A DNA stretch of 64,000 nt from DASYHS01 sp035998295 (GCF_035998295.1 NZ_DASYHS010000068.1:20909-84908); one strand, 5' to 3'. Numbered from the stretch's first letter, positions 1 to 8,837 are shown. Notes: generated by a model from the sequence alone, not told the origin. Translations and numbers: made by a program.

Positions 1-961
1 ACGGCGTCGCGCGGTTCAGCGTCCAGCGCCAGGCGCCGTCGGCCCGGCGCGTCCGGTACTCGTACTCGTAGGCGGTGCGGCTCCTCACCGCCTCGGTCTC
101 GGCCCGCAGGAGCCCGGCCCTGTCGTCGGGATGGATCGCCGACATCCACCCGCCCGAGGCCATGGCTTCCTCGGAAAGCCCCGTGAACTCCCGCGAGAGG
201 CGGTTGGTGAATACCGTCAGCCCGCTCGCGTCGGTCATGTAGACCATGGCCGGCAGGGCGTCGGCGAGGCGCCGGAAATGACGCTCCCTCGCCTCCAGCT
301 CCGTCTCGGCGCGCTTGCGGACGGTGATGTCGTTGAACACCGTCAGCAGCGCGACGCCGTCCCCGCACGAGATCCGGTTCGTCGAGATCAGCGCCCAGAG
401 CGGCGTGCCGTCGGTGCGGCGCAGCAGGACCTCGTATCCCTGCACGGCTCCCCGGCTGCGGACCGCCTCCACGAAGCGGTCCCGGTCCTCGCCGTCGCGA
501 TAGAAGCGGCGCGCGTCGAGCCGGGCGAGGCCGACGTTCTCGACGCCCACCGCCGTGCGCAGCAGCCCGTTGGCATGGACGATCCTGCCGTTCTCCGGTT
601 CCGTCAGCAGGGCGGGAAGGGGCAGCAGGTCGACGAGGGCGGCAAGCTGCCGCCGCTGGGGTGGCGGCTGCCGCCCACTGGTGGTCAGGCTGCGCACGAG
701 CGCGGCGAAATCCCAGGGACCCGGCCGGGAACCGAGGAAGGCGTCGATGCCGGCATCGAACTCGGCCTCCCGGTCGGCCTCGACGCCGCCGACCGCGACG
801 AGCGTGGCGCCGGCACCCAGCCGGCCGCGCAGATCCCGGACCAGGGCTGGCCGCGGCGCGCCGGGTGCCGGCCCGAGGACAACCAGATCCGGCGCGGCGG
901 CGCCGGCCGCCTCCACCGCCTCCGGCCCGCCGGCGATCCCCGCCAGGGTCGCGCCGGGCAC
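1..961 (-). CDS. PAS-domain sensor protein, partial (C-terminus beyond left edge)
   Basis: Reading the minus strand gives a PAS fold ending in TVFNDITVRKRAE, the typical PAS/PAC linker, followed by a second PAS (DALPAMVYMTDASG ... WMSAIHPDDR). An output domain (histidine kinase, GGDEF or other) would lie off the left edge. Before the PAS there is a receiver-like stretch (APDLVVLG, then DAGIDAFLG) without the usual phosphoacceptor pattern. The only in-frame ATG/GTG/TTG start downstream of the stop at 1118-1120 is GTG at 961, and it has no ribosome site. Protein-like sequence (FRLSWTRFLLLE) continues in frame up to about 1060, so the annotated start cuts the receiver-like domain. A non-canonical start or a frameshift is likely. 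It is probably a cytoplasmic signalling protein; the signal is unknown. Confidence 0.7.
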   Translation of the reverse strand, partial: MPGATLAGIAGGPEAVEAAGAAAPDLVVLGPAPGAPRPALVRDLRGRLGAGATLVAVGGVEADREAEFDAGIDAFLGSRPGPWDFAALVRSLTTSGRQPPPQRRQLAALVDLLPLPALLTEPENGRIVHANGLLRTAVGVENVGLARLDARRFYRDGEDRDRFVEAVRSRGAVQGYEVLLRRTDGTPLWALISTNRISCGDGVALLTVFNDITVRKRAETELEARERHFRRLADALPAMVYMTDASGLTVFTNRLSREFTGLSEEAMASGGWMSAIHPDDRAGLLRAETEAVRSRTAYEYEYRTRRADGAWRWTLNRATP

Positions 962-1117
962 GCCGCCGATCGCGGCGGCGCGACCGGCGCGCTCGGGGCC
1001 GGGACATTCGAGGAGCAGGAACCTGGTCCACGACAGCCGGAAATCCGTGCGTATGCGATGAGCCAGTCGTAAACCTTTGCCCCGCCGGCCGGAAGCACCC
1101 CAAAGGAGATAGGCTCC

Positions 1118-1195
1118 TCAGGCCGCCAGCGCGGCCATGCTTCTCAGGCCGCTAGCGCGGCCATGCTTCTCAGGCCGCTAGCGCGGCTATGCTCG
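1118..1195. repeat. Three 26-bp tandem direct repeats over the engB stop codon
   Basis: Three copies of a 26-bp unit begin at 1118, 1144 and 1170 and differ at only one or two positions. The third copy is the last 26 bases of engB including its TGA. The other two are extra copies of that gene end placed after the stop, each again carrying a TGA. Because 26 is not a multiple of three, the copies fall in different frames. This looks like a slippage duplication of the gene terminus. Confidence 0.85.
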
Positions 1196-1829
1196 CACGC
1201 AGCTCGGCGATCCCCATCCCCTTCTCGGCGCTGGTGACGGCGACCTCGGGATGGGCGCCGGGATGCTTCTTCAGCGCGCCCATGGTGGCCTCGACGACGG
1301 CGTCGAGTTCCTCGCGCTTCATCTTGTCCGCCTTGGTCAGGACCACCTGGTAGGGCACGGCGGCCTGGTCGAGCATCTTCATCGTCTCGTCGTCGTTGGG
1401 CTTGATGCCGTGGCGCGAGTCGACCAGCAGGCACACGCGCCGGAGCGTGACCCTGCCCTTCAGGTAGCTGCGCACCAGCGCCGTCCAGGCCTCGACCTTC
1501 GTCTTGGACTCACGCGCATAGCCGTAGCCCGGCATGTCGACCAGGATCAGGCGGCCGCCGAGATTGAAGAAATTGATCTGCTGCGTCCGGCCCGGCGTGT
1601 TCGACGTGCGCGCGAGCGTCTTGCGCCCGGTCAGCGCGTTCACCAGGCTCGACTTGCCGACGTTGGAGCGCCCGGCGAAGGCGAGTTCGGGAAGGCTGGC
1701 CTCCGGAAGCTCCGACAGCTTGGACGCGCCCCAGACGAAGTCGCAGGCCTGCGCGAACAGGAGCCGCCCGGTCTCGATCGCGTCCGGGTCGGCATCGGCG
1801 AGCAGGCTCGGCCTGATCTCTCGGGTCAT
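1170..1829 (-). CDS. engB: Ribosome biogenesis GTP-binding protein EngB (YsxC/YihA)
   Basis: Small TRAFAC GTPase of 219 residues, the usual family length, needed for late assembly of the 50S subunit. Visible motifs are G1 GRSNVGKSS (53-61), the NTPGRT switch I element, G3 DMPG (98-101) with the YGYA segment, and G4 TKAD. It lies downstream of yidC on the same strand with an 81-bp gap, the common alphaproteobacterial order. The coding end is duplicated downstream as 26-bp repeats. The C-terminus (IAALAA) is therefore the repeated segment. Confidence 0.95.
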   Translation of the reverse strand: MTREIRPSLLADADPDAIETGRLLFAQACDFVWGASKLSELPEASLPELAFAGRSNVGKSSLVNALTGRKTLARTSNTPGRTQQINFFNLGGRLILVDMPGYGYARESKTKVEAWTALVRSYLKGRVTLRRVCLLVDSRHGIKPNDDETMKMLDQAAVPYQVVLTKADKMKREELDAVVEATMGALKKHPGAHPEVAVTSAEKGMGIAELRASIAALAA

Positions 1830-1910
1830 GGCGCTCGACTCCTGGAAAGACGAGCGCCGCCGGGGGCGTTCCCGGCGGCGAGGTCGTCGAAGAAACGGCG
1901 GGCGGCGAGG

Positions 1911-3641
1911 TCAGGTGACCTTGACCCCCATGCGCCGCATGATCACCCATTGCTGCAGGATCGACAGCGTGTTGTTCCACGCCCAGTAGATCACCAGCCC
2001 CGCCGGGAAGCTCGCCAGCATGAAGGTGAAGACGAAAGGCAGGGCCATGAACACGCGCGCCTGGATCGGGTCGGGCGGCGCCGGGTTCAGCTTCTGCTGC
2101 AAGTACATCGTGATGCCCATGATGATCGGCCAGACGCCGATCGTCAGCATCGCCGGCGTATCCCAGGGTATCAGCCCGAACAGGTTGAAGACCGAGGTCG
2201 GGTCGGGGGCCGACAGGTCCTGGATCCAGCCGAAGAACGGCGCGTGCCGCATCTCGATGGTGACGAACAGCACCTTGTAGAGCGCGAAGAACACCGGGAT
2301 CTGGATCAAGATCGGCAGGCAGCCGCTGACGGGATTGGCCTTCTCGCGCTTGTAGAGGGCCATGATCTCCTGGCTCATGCGCTCGCGGTCGTTGCCGTAG
2401 CGCTCGCGGATCTTGACCATCTCGGGCTGGAGGGCCTTCATCTTGCTCATCGCCCGATAGCTCTTGTTGGCCAGCGGGAAGAAGACGAGCTTGACGAAGA
2501 CCGTGAACACCAGGATGGCGACGCCGAAATTCCCGAACAGCCGGCCCAGGAAGTCGAGAGCGTAGAAGAACGGCTTAGTCAGGAAGTAGAACCAGCCGAA
2601 ATCGATGGCACGGTCGAAGTTGGTGATGCCGTACTGCTCGGCATAGGCGTCCAGCAGCCGCACCTGCTTCGCGCCGGCGAAGAGGCGGGTCGTGTACTCG
2701 GTCGACCCTCCGGGCGCCACTTCCTTGACGGTCCCCAGCGTGTCGACCTGGTAGCGGTCCTGCCCGTCGCGCGCGCTGCGCAGGAAGCGGGTCTCCACGG
2801 CCTCGTCCTGCGGCGGCACCAGCGAGACGAGCCAGTACTTGTCCGTGATGCCGATCCAGCCGCCGACCGTATCGTTCTCGACCGGCGCACCGGTCTCGAG
2901 GTCCTCGTAGTCGATCTCCTGCAGCCGGCCGTCGACGACGCCGAGCGGGCCCTCATGCAGGATGTAGTAGCCGGACGTCTCCGGCGTGCCCTGGCGCGAC
3001 ACGAAGCCGTAGGGGAACAGGCGGACGGTCTCGCCGCTCCGGTTGAACACCCGCTGGGTCACCGTGAACATGAAGTTCCGGTCGACCGAGATCGTCTTCT
3101 CGAAGACCAGCCCCTGGCCGTTGTCCCAGCGCATGGTGATCGGGCTGTCGGGCGTCAGCGGGCCGCCCTCGACGTTCCAGGCCGTGTCCGGGCCGGGCAG
3201 CGGCACGGTCGTGCCCTCGCCGCCGACCCAGCCGAACTCCGCGTAGTAGGGGTTCGGGGCGCGCGGCGGCGACAGCAGGACGATCTCCGGGCTGCCGGGC
3301 TCGACCGTGACGTGGTAGTCGGCCAGCGTCAGGTCGTCGATGCGCCCGCCGGTCGCCGAGATCGACCCGTGCAGGCGCGGCGTGTCGATCCGGATCCGGT
3401 TCTCCGCGGTCGCCGAGACCACCCCCTCGCGGTCGAGCGGGGCGCCCGGGGCCGCGGCGCCGGGAACCGCGCCGGGCGCGAGCGGCGCACCCGGCTGCGG
3501 GAGCGTCTGCTCGGTCGCCTGCTGACGGGCGACCTCGGCCTGCCGCTGCTCCATGCGCGGAATTTCGTACAGGAACTGGAAGCCCAGCAGGATGGCGATC
3601 GAGAGCAGGATCGCCAGAAGGAGGTTGCGCTGGTCGGTCAT
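1911..3641 (-). CDS. yidC: Membrane protein insertase YidC
   Basis: Inner-membrane insertase that integrates and folds membrane proteins alone or with SecYEG. The 576 residues show the Gram-negative layout: an N-terminal transmembrane helix (about 6-24), a large periplasmic P1 domain (about 60-340), then the conserved five-helix core. The core includes the hydrophilic-groove region around SYRAM, the cytoplasmic hairpin (KMKALQPEMVKIRERYG) and the ILIQIPVFFALYKVL helix. A Pro/Ala-rich linker separates the first helix from P1. The gene sits in the rpmH-rnpA-yidD-yidC-engB block. Confidence 0.97.
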   Translation of the reverse strand: MTDQRNLLLAILLSIAILLGFQFLYEIPRMEQRQAEVARQQATEQTLPQPGAPLAPGAVPGAAAPGAPLDREGVVSATAENRIRIDTPRLHGSISATGGRIDDLTLADYHVTVEPGSPEIVLLSPPRAPNPYYAEFGWVGGEGTTVPLPGPDTAWNVEGGPLTPDSPITMRWDNGQGLVFEKTISVDRNFMFTVTQRVFNRSGETVRLFPYGFVSRQGTPETSGYYILHEGPLGVVDGRLQEIDYEDLETGAPVENDTVGGWIGITDKYWLVSLVPPQDEAVETRFLRSARDGQDRYQVDTLGTVKEVAPGGSTEYTTRLFAGAKQVRLLDAYAEQYGITNFDRAIDFGWFYFLTKPFFYALDFLGRLFGNFGVAILVFTVFVKLVFFPLANKSYRAMSKMKALQPEMVKIRERYGNDRERMSQEIMALYKREKANPVSGCLPILIQIPVFFALYKVLFVTIEMRHAPFFGWIQDLSAPDPTSVFNLFGLIPWDTPAMLTIGVWPIIMGITMYLQQKLNPAPPDPIQARVFMALPFVFTFMLASFPAGLVIYWAWNNTLSILQQWVIMRRMGVKVT

Positions 3642-3751
3642 GGGGGTCCCGGTCTTTTAGTCCCTGGCAGCGGGAACGGAGCGTGCGAGACGTCCCATCC
3701 CGGCCATCCTGGCGTGGAGCTGGCCGCCGCGGCGGCAATTCATGGCGACAT

Positions 3752-4045
3752 CTAAGGTGCGGCGTCGCCGAATGCACGAAGTTCTTCGCGGCGGCCGGCA
3801 GGCCCCCGGCGGTCCCGGTCCGGCCCGGGCGGCACCGGGTCGTATCCCGACCCGCCCCAGGGATGGCACCGGGCGACCCGCGCCACCGCCAGCCCGGTTC
3901 CGCGCAGGGCGCCGTGGCGCTCCAGCGCCTCCTTGGCGTAGGCGGAGCAGGTCGGCAGGTAGCGGCAATGCCGGCCCACGAAGGGGGAGAGCGTCCACTG
4001 GTACAGCGTGACCAGGAGGTGCAGGCCACGGGCGAGAGGGCTCAT
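3752..4045 (-). CDS. yidD: Membrane protein insertion efficiency factor YidD
   Basis: A 97-residue member of the YidD family, a small amphipathic inner-membrane-associated protein that aids YidC-dependent insertion. The signature CRYLPTCSAYAKEAL is present, with the two conserved cysteines, preceded by the YQWTLSPF helix. Its ATG overlaps the stop of rnpA by 4 bp (ATGA), so translational coupling is likely. The C-terminal 25 residues are a charged low-complexity tail. Confidence 0.93.
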   Translation of the reverse strand: MSPLARGLHLLVTLYQWTLSPFVGRHCRYLPTCSAYAKEALERHGALRGTGLAVARVARCHPWGGSGYDPVPPGPDRDRRGPAGRREELRAFGDAAP

Positions 4046-4437
4046 GACGCGCTCCCCTCGCGTGCCGCGCCCAGGCGCCTCAGCCCGGTTTCCAGGTCCT
4101 GCCTGAGGTCGTCGAAGCCGCGCGACAGCGTCTGCGCGCGGGCGATGACGACGATGTCGTGGCCTGGTGCGGCGAGGACCGGAACGATCTCGCGCACCGC
4201 CGCCCGGAGACGCCGGCGCGCCCGGTTCCGCTCGACCGCCCCGCCGACCTTGCGGCTCGCGGTGAAGCCGACGCGAACGGACGGCTCGCCGGCGGCGGGG
4301 CGCTGGCGGTCGTCATGGCGTCGTATCTGCAGGATCAATCCGGGGGCGACCCATTTGCGCCGCGCCCCTGCGACGGCAAGGAACTCGGACCGCCGCAGGA
4401 GGCGCCCCGGACCGGGTGCACGCTCCACCGGCGGCAC
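4042..4437 (-). CDS. rnpA: Ribonuclease P protein component
   Basis: Protein subunit of RNase P, which helps the catalytic RNA remove 5' leaders from precursor tRNAs. The diagnostic RNR segment is seen as SRKVGGAVERNRARRRLR, after the LLRRSEFLAV N-terminal motif. Length is 131 residues, usual for the family. It starts 6 bp after the rpmH stop and overlaps yidD by 4 bp, so the three genes are almost certainly one transcript. Confidence 0.95.
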   Translation of the reverse strand: MPPVERAPGPGRLLRRSEFLAVAGARRKWVAPGLILQIRRHDDRQRPAAGEPSVRVGFTASRKVGGAVERNRARRRLRAAVREIVPVLAAPGHDIVVIARAQTLSRGFDDLRQDLETGLRRLGAAREGSAS

Positions 4438-4443
4438 TCCGCC

Positions 4444-4578
4444 TCAGGCGCTCAGGCGCTTGCGGCCCTTCGAGCGCCGCGACGCGACGACCCGGCGCCC
4501 ACCCGGGGTGGCCATACGGGCGCGGAAGCCATGCCGGCGCTTGCGGACGAGCTTGCTCGGCTGATAGGTGCGTTTCAC
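4444..4578 (-). CDS. rpmH: 50S ribosomal protein L34
   Basis: A 44-codon gene read from a GTG at 4576-4578 to TGA at 4444-4446. The product begins MKRTYQPSKLVRKRRHGFRA and ends SKGRKRLSA, the L34 consensus throughout. A GGAG ribosome site lies 8 nt upstream of the GTG. L34 is a 50S component, and its gene conventionally leads this block next to rnpA, as here. The 4579-4782 region, with the 15-bp repeats, should contain its promoter. Confidence 0.96.
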   Translation of the reverse strand: MKRTYQPSKLVRKRRHGFRARMATPGGRRVVASRRSKGRKRLSA

Positions 4579-4641
4579 GACACACTCCAATGGGAACTGA
4601 ACTCGAATGAACGCGGGTGTATAAGCGCCGGGGCCGCCCGA

Positions 4642-4701
4642 GTCAATGAAAGCTTCGTCAATGAAAGCTTCGCCGATGAAAGCTTCGCCGATGAAAGCCT
4701 C
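4642..4701. repeat. Four 15-bp tandem repeats between rpmH and the TVP38 gene
   Basis: Four consecutive 15-bp units (4642-4656, 4657-4671, 4672-4686, 4687-4701) share the core ATGAAAGCTTC. The first two are identical, and the last two differ at two or three positions. They lie in the divergent intergenic space between rpmH and the plus-strand membrane protein, 60 bp upstream of the rpmH start. The unit length is divisible by three, but I see no translated product that uses it. It could be a regulatory array or neutral slippage. Confidence 0.85.
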
Positions 4702-4782
4702 GGGCCGCTTCCCGCATTGCCGCGGGCGCGCGGGGCACGTAGCCTCGCGACAGCAGCGCCCGCCCGCTCCCCGAAGGACCGC

Positions 4783-5529
4783 ATGACACTCCGCGAGGAC
4801 GACCCGGCGACCCCATCACCCGCGCGCAACCGGTGGCGCCGGTTCCTGCCGCTGCTGGCGCTCGCCGCGGGGCTGGGCCTGTTCTTCGCGCTGCGCCTCG
4901 ACCGCTACGTCGCCGTCTCCGCCCTGGCCGAGCACCGCGACGCGCTGCTCGCCTTCGTCGAGGACCGGCCGGCCGCCGCGGGCGCCGCGTTCGTCGCCGT
5001 CTACGCGCTGGCGGTCGCCTGCTCGATCCCCGGCGCCGTCGTGCTGACGCTGGCGGGCGGCTTCCTGTTCGGCACCTGGCTCGCCACGCTCTACGTGGTC
5101 GTCGGCGCCACCCTGGGCGCGGTCGGCGTGTTCCTCGCCGCGCGGACGGCGCTCGGCGACGTGCTGCGCCGGCGCGCCGGGCCCCGCCTCGCCCGGCTGG
5201 AGGCGGGCTTCCGCGAGAACGCCTTCTCGTACCTGCTGTTCCTGCGGCTGCTGCCGCTGGCGCCGTTCTGGCTCGTGAACCTGGTGCCGGCCTTCCTGGG
5301 CGTGCCGCTGCGCGTCTTCGTGCCGGCGACGCTGATCGGGATCATACCCGCCAGCTTCGTCTACGCCTCGGTCGGCAACGGCCTGGGCGCCGTGTTCGCG
5401 GCCGGCGGGACGCCCGGCGCCTCCGTCCTCCTCGGCGCGGACGTGCTGTTGCCGCTGCTGGGCCTCGCGGCGCTGGCGCTGGCGCCCGTCGCGTACCGCA
5501 AGCTGAAGGGGAGACCGGCCAGTGGCTGA
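4783..5529 (+). CDS. TVP38/TMEM64 family membrane protein (DedA-like VTT domain)
   Basis: A 248-residue integral membrane protein with about six helices and the VTT core: SIPGAVVLTLAGGFLFG, then a re-entrant segment with the FRENAFSYLLFLRLLPLAPFW pattern (FLRLxPxxPFW). Members are thought to be lipid scramblases or flippase-like transporters of the inner membrane. The ATG at 4783 is chosen because it gives a normal N-terminus followed by a basic stretch and the first helix. The 3' end overlaps the downstream reductase by 8 bp. This pair is often adjacent in proteobacteria, which suggests a shared but undefined role. Confidence 0.9.
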   Translation: MTLREDDPATPSPARNRWRRFLPLLALAAGLGLFFALRLDRYVAVSALAEHRDALLAFVEDRPAAAGAAFVAVYALAVACSIPGAVVLTLAGGFLFGTWLATLYVVVGATLGAVGVFLAARTALGDVLRRRAGPRLARLEAGFRENAFSYLLFLRLLPLAPFWLVNLVPAFLGVPLRVFVPATLIGIIPASFVYASVGNGLGAVFAAGGTPGASVLLGADVLLPLLGLAALALAPVAYRKLKGRPASG

Positions 5530-6946
5530 GATCGCGTGCGACCTCTGCGTCATCGGCGCCGGCTCGGCCGGGCTCTCGGTCGCCGCCGGGGCGGCGCAGA
5601 TGGGGGCCGACGTGGTGCTGATCGAGCGCGCGGAAATGGGCGGCGACTGTCTCAACGTCGGCTGCGTGCCGTCCAAGAGCCTGCTGGCCGCCGGCCGGGC
5701 GGCCCAGGCGGCACGCGATGCCGGACGCTTCGGCGTCGACCTGCCCGAACCGGCGGTCGACTTCGCCCGGGTCCACGACCACGTCCACGCCGTGATCGCC
5801 GAGATCGCGCCGAACGATTCGGAGGAACGCTTCGCCGGCCTGGGCGTGCGCGTGCTCCGCGCCGATGCCCGCTTCACCGGGCCGCGCACCGTCGAGACCG
5901 GGAACGGGCGGGAAGGCACCACCGTCGCAGCGCGGCGCTTCGTCGTCGCGACCGGCAGCCGGCCCGCGGTCCCGCCCATCCCCGGCCTCGACGACGTCCC
6001 CTTCCACACCAACGAGACCGTGTTCGGGCGCCGGTCGGCGCCCGGCCATCTCCTGGTGATCGGCGGCGGCCCGATCGGGCTCGAGATGGCGCAGGCCCAT
6101 CGGCGCCTCGGCGCCGCGGTCACGGTGGTGGAGGCGGCCACGATCCTGCCGCGCGACGACCGGGAACTGGTCGCGGTGCTGCGCGGCCGGCTGCAGGCCG
6201 AGGGCATCCGCCTGCTGGAGGGGACCGAGGTTGTCCGGGCCGAGCGGGCCGGCGGCGGGGTGGCGCTGACGCTTGGCGACGGCGAGCGCGTCGAAGGCAC
6301 CGACCTGCTGGTCGCGGCCGGCCGGCGCCCCAACGTCGAGGGGCTCGGCCTCGACGAGGCGGGGATCGAGTGGTCGCCCCGCGGCATCCGGGTCGACGCG
6401 CGCCTGCGCACGACCAATCGCCGGGTCTTCGCCGCGGGCGACGTCGCCGGAGGGCCGCAGTTCACCCATGCCGCCGGCTACCAGGCGGGAATCGTGATCC
6501 GCAACGCGCTGTTCCGGATGCCGGCCCGGGCCGACTACCGGGCGCTGCCCCGGGTCACCTATTGCGACCCCGAGCTGGCCCAGGTCGGGATGACCGAGGA
6601 GCAGGCGCGCGAGGATGCCGGCGAGATACGCGTCCTGCGCTGGCCCTTCGCCGACAACGACCGGGCCCACGCCGAGCGCCTGACCGAGGGAATGGTCAAG
6701 GCCGTGGTGACGCCGCGCGGCAAGATACTGGGTGCGACCATCCTCGGCCCCCATGCGGGCGAGCTGATCCAGGTATGGTGCCTCGCGCTGTCCCAGGGCC
6801 TGAAGGTGGGCGCGCTCGCGACGATGATCGCCCCCTACCCGACCCTGGGCGAGGCGAGCAAGCGCGCGGCGGGCAGCTTCTACGCGCCGACGCTGTTCGG
6901 CCCGCGCACGCGCCGGCTCGTGCGGTTCCTGGCCCGGTTCGGCTGA
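5522..6946 (+). CDS. FAD-dependent pyridine nucleotide-disulfide oxidoreductase (MerA/Lpd-like)
   Basis: A 474-residue class I flavin disulfide reductase. The N-terminal FAD site is IGAGSAGLS (11-19), the redox pair is GGDCLNVGCVPSK (C43 and C48), the NAD(P) site is VIGGGPIGLEMA, the second FAD contact is FAAGDVAGG, and a C-terminal dimerisation domain carries PYPTLGEASKR where lipoamide dehydrogenases have HPT. No N-terminal metal-binding domain and no C-terminal vicinal cysteines are seen, so a true mercuric reductase is unlikely. It starts at GTG 5522, overlapping the TVP38 gene. The substrate is unknown. Confidence 0.9.
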   Translation: MAEIACDLCVIGAGSAGLSVAAGAAQMGADVVLIERAEMGGDCLNVGCVPSKSLLAAGRAAQAARDAGRFGVDLPEPAVDFARVHDHVHAVIAEIAPNDSEERFAGLGVRVLRADARFTGPRTVETGNGREGTTVAARRFVVATGSRPAVPPIPGLDDVPFHTNETVFGRRSAPGHLLVIGGGPIGLEMAQAHRRLGAAVTVVEAATILPRDDRELVAVLRGRLQAEGIRLLEGTEVVRAERAGGGVALTLGDGERVEGTDLLVAAGRRPNVEGLGLDEAGIEWSPRGIRVDARLRTTNRRVFAAGDVAGGPQFTHAAGYQAGIVIRNALFRMPARADYRALPRVTYCDPELAQVGMTEEQAREDAGEIRVLRWPFADNDRAHAERLTEGMVKAVVTPRGKILGATILGPHAGELIQVWCLALSQGLKVGALATMIAPYPTLGEASKRAAGSFYAPTLFGPRTRRLVRFLARFG

Positions 6947-7054
6947 GCGCCGCCCGCGGCCGGCCCTGCGCGGATTGCCGCAACGGATGCGGGAGATTGC
7001 GCGAAAGGGCGCTTTTACCTATGAATGCCCGGATCATGATCGGGGGGCGGCATC

Positions 7055-7270
7055 GTGGACAACCTGGGTAAGTGGATCATCGGCGGCGTGATGGGCGTCC
7101 TGGCCCTGCTCGGCCTGTACCTGGCGTCCCATGCGGTGGACCAGGTCTTCTACTGGTTCGGCCTCGGGCTCACGCTGTTCGCGCTGCTGTTCGCCTTCGG
7201 CCTGATGAAGCGGGCCTTCGACGAAGCCGACGCGAAGCGGGCCGAGGACCTGGAGCACCGGGCGGACTGA
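7055..7270 (+). CDS. Small two-helix membrane protein
   Basis: A 71-residue protein from GTG 7055 with two hydrophobic segments (WIIGGVMGVLALLGLYLAS and WFGLGLTLFALLFAFGLM) and a charged C-terminal tail (FDEADAKRAEDLEHRAD). It lies about 110 bp after the reductase. I do not recognise a family; similar short proteins are common in Rhodospirillales. Coding is supported by codon-position GC bias and by the clean membrane-protein pattern. Confidence 0.65.
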   Translation: MDNLGKWIIGGVMGVLALLGLYLASHAVDQVFYWFGLGLTLFALLFAFGLMKRAFDEADAKRAEDLEHRAD

Positions 7271-7298
7271 CGCCGGCCCGCCTCTCCCGGGCGAGGCT

Positions 7299-8837
7299 TC
7301 AGCCGCGCGCCCAGAAGGGCTCGGACGCGACGAAGCTTTCCCAACGCGAGGCGATCCGCGGCTCCAGCTCGGCGACGCCGCGGCCATGCCAGCCGACGAC
7401 GATGCCGGCGCCGTCCGGCGCCATGCCGCCCCCCTCCGGCGCCACGCCGTCGAGCAGGCGGGCGGCGGTCACGACGTCGTTGAGATGCCCGAGCGCGGAC
7501 TGGAGCGCGGACAGCTGCTTCCAGAAGCGCGCCACGGGCTTCGGCTCGTACAGCGACTGGAAGAACTCGCAGGCGTAGCGCAACTTCTTGAGCGCGATGC
7601 GCAGCTCGTGCCGGCCTTCGGCATCGAGCTTGCGGAAGCCCCGGCCACGGCGGAGCGCCTGCCGATGCCGCTTGTCCAGGAGCGCGCCGGCGAAGTCCTC
7701 TATCGGCGCGAACAGGTCGGCCGCGGCTTCCGAGACGTCCTGGCGGCGCCATTCCCGCGCCTCGATCCAGGCTCCCATGCGCAGCGCCAGCACGGCGCGG
7801 CGGCGCGACAGGAGGGCGTCGCGCGCGCGGCGGCCGGCGGCGTCGCGCGCCTGCTCGGCGACGATGCGCAGCCCGGCCATCTTCGCGCCGCCGATGCCGG
7901 CCTCCTCGACCGGGGGCAGCAGCTCGCCCAGGAACACGTCCCAGTCCCGCACCGGCCCGAGTTCCCCGGCGAGCCACCGGACCTCGCCCACGAACCAGGC
8001 GTGCTGGTCTTCCGGCAGCAGCGAACGGAACAGCGTCAGGGCCGAACGCATGCGGCGCAGTGCTACGCGCGTCTGGTGGATGCCCTCGGGCGTCCCTTCC
8101 AGGGCGGCCCCCTCGTTGGCGCCGAGATGCTCGATGCAGCAGCGGAGGATCTCCTCCAGTGCCCGCTCGACCGTCCAGTCGCCCGAAATCCCGACCGGCG
8201 CCGCCTTGGCCGCGGCCGGCGGCGTGCGGGAAGCGAGCGCGGAGCCGCGATCGGACTTGCTGCGGGTCTCGAGGCGTACCGGCACCGACTCGGCCAACCG
8301 GAGCGCCAGCTCGAACAGCGTCCGCCGCTCGCCCCGCTTCAGCTCGAGCTCGATCTCGCATACCGGGAGCACCGCCCCCTCGGACGTCCGGATCTCGCCC
8401 CGGTCGATCGCCACCTCGATCGCCGTCCCGTCGCCGTTGCCGCCGGTCACGATCCGGACGTCGCGTTCGATGTGGCTCGCGAACAGCGGCCTCAGCTCCT
8501 CGACGGCGAGGAGGCCCAGATGGTCGCGGGCGGGCCCGTCGCCGAAGCGCGCAAGGTCCGGTTCGCCCCCGGCCACCCGGACTTCCCATTCGCCGCGGCT
8601 CAACAGCCCGCCGGCGCGCTCGCGCGCGGCCTTGACGGTCTGGACGTAGTGCGACCCCTGCCGGCGTACCCGGAGCGTGACGTCCCGGGCGCGCAGCCGC
8701 CGGTCCTCGGTGTCGAAATAGACGCTTTCGAGACGCTTGCGGGTGCTGCGGCCGCTCCCGAGTTCCGCGAGGCTTTCGATGCGGGGCAGATCCGACGGGT
8801 CGACCGCGAGCTTCAGCTCGATCTCGCTATCGGACAT
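7299..8837 (-). CDS. CYTH and CHAD domain protein (inorganic triphosphatase/polyphosphate-binding)
   Basis: 512 residues. The N-terminal CYTH domain opens with the EIELK signature (5-9) and carries the expected basic and acidic tunnel strands (VYFDTEDRRLRARDVTLRVRR). The C-terminal half is a CHAD domain, a His-rich helical bundle (IHQTRVALRRMRSALTLFR, then ELRIALKKLRYACEFF). CYTH enzymes hydrolyse inorganic triphosphate or similar substrates, and CHAD domains bind polyphosphate, so a role in polyphosphate metabolism is reasonable. It is a single gene, convergent with the small membrane protein gene. Confidence 0.9.
   Translation of the reverse strand: MSDSEIELKLAVDPSDLPRIESLAELGSGRSTRKRLESVYFDTEDRRLRARDVTLRVRRQGSHYVQTVKAARERAGGLLSRGEWEVRVAGGEPDLARFGDGPARDHLGLLAVEELRPLFASHIERDVRIVTGGNGDGTAIEVAIDRGEIRTSEGAVLPVCEIELELKRGERRTLFELALRLAESVPVRLETRSKSDRGSALASRTPPAAAKAAPVGISGDWTVERALEEILRCCIEHLGANEGAALEGTPEGIHQTRVALRRMRSALTLFRSLLPEDQHAWFVGEVRWLAGELGPVRDWDVFLGELLPPVEEAGIGGAKMAGLRIVAEQARDAAGRRARDALLSRRRAVLALRMGAWIEAREWRRQDVSEAAADLFAPIEDFAGALLDKRHRQALRRGRGFRKLDAEGRHELRIALKKLRYACEFFQSLYEPKPVARFWKQLSALQSALGHLNDVVTAARLLDGVAPEGGGMAPDGAGIVVGWHGRGVAELEPRIASRWESFVASEPFWARG

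Noticed and set aside
1251..3755. 834-codon plus-strand frame antisense to engB and yidC
   Set aside because: Arg/Gln/His/Val-rich antisense translation typical of GC-rich DNA; the minus strand carries two clear conserved genes.
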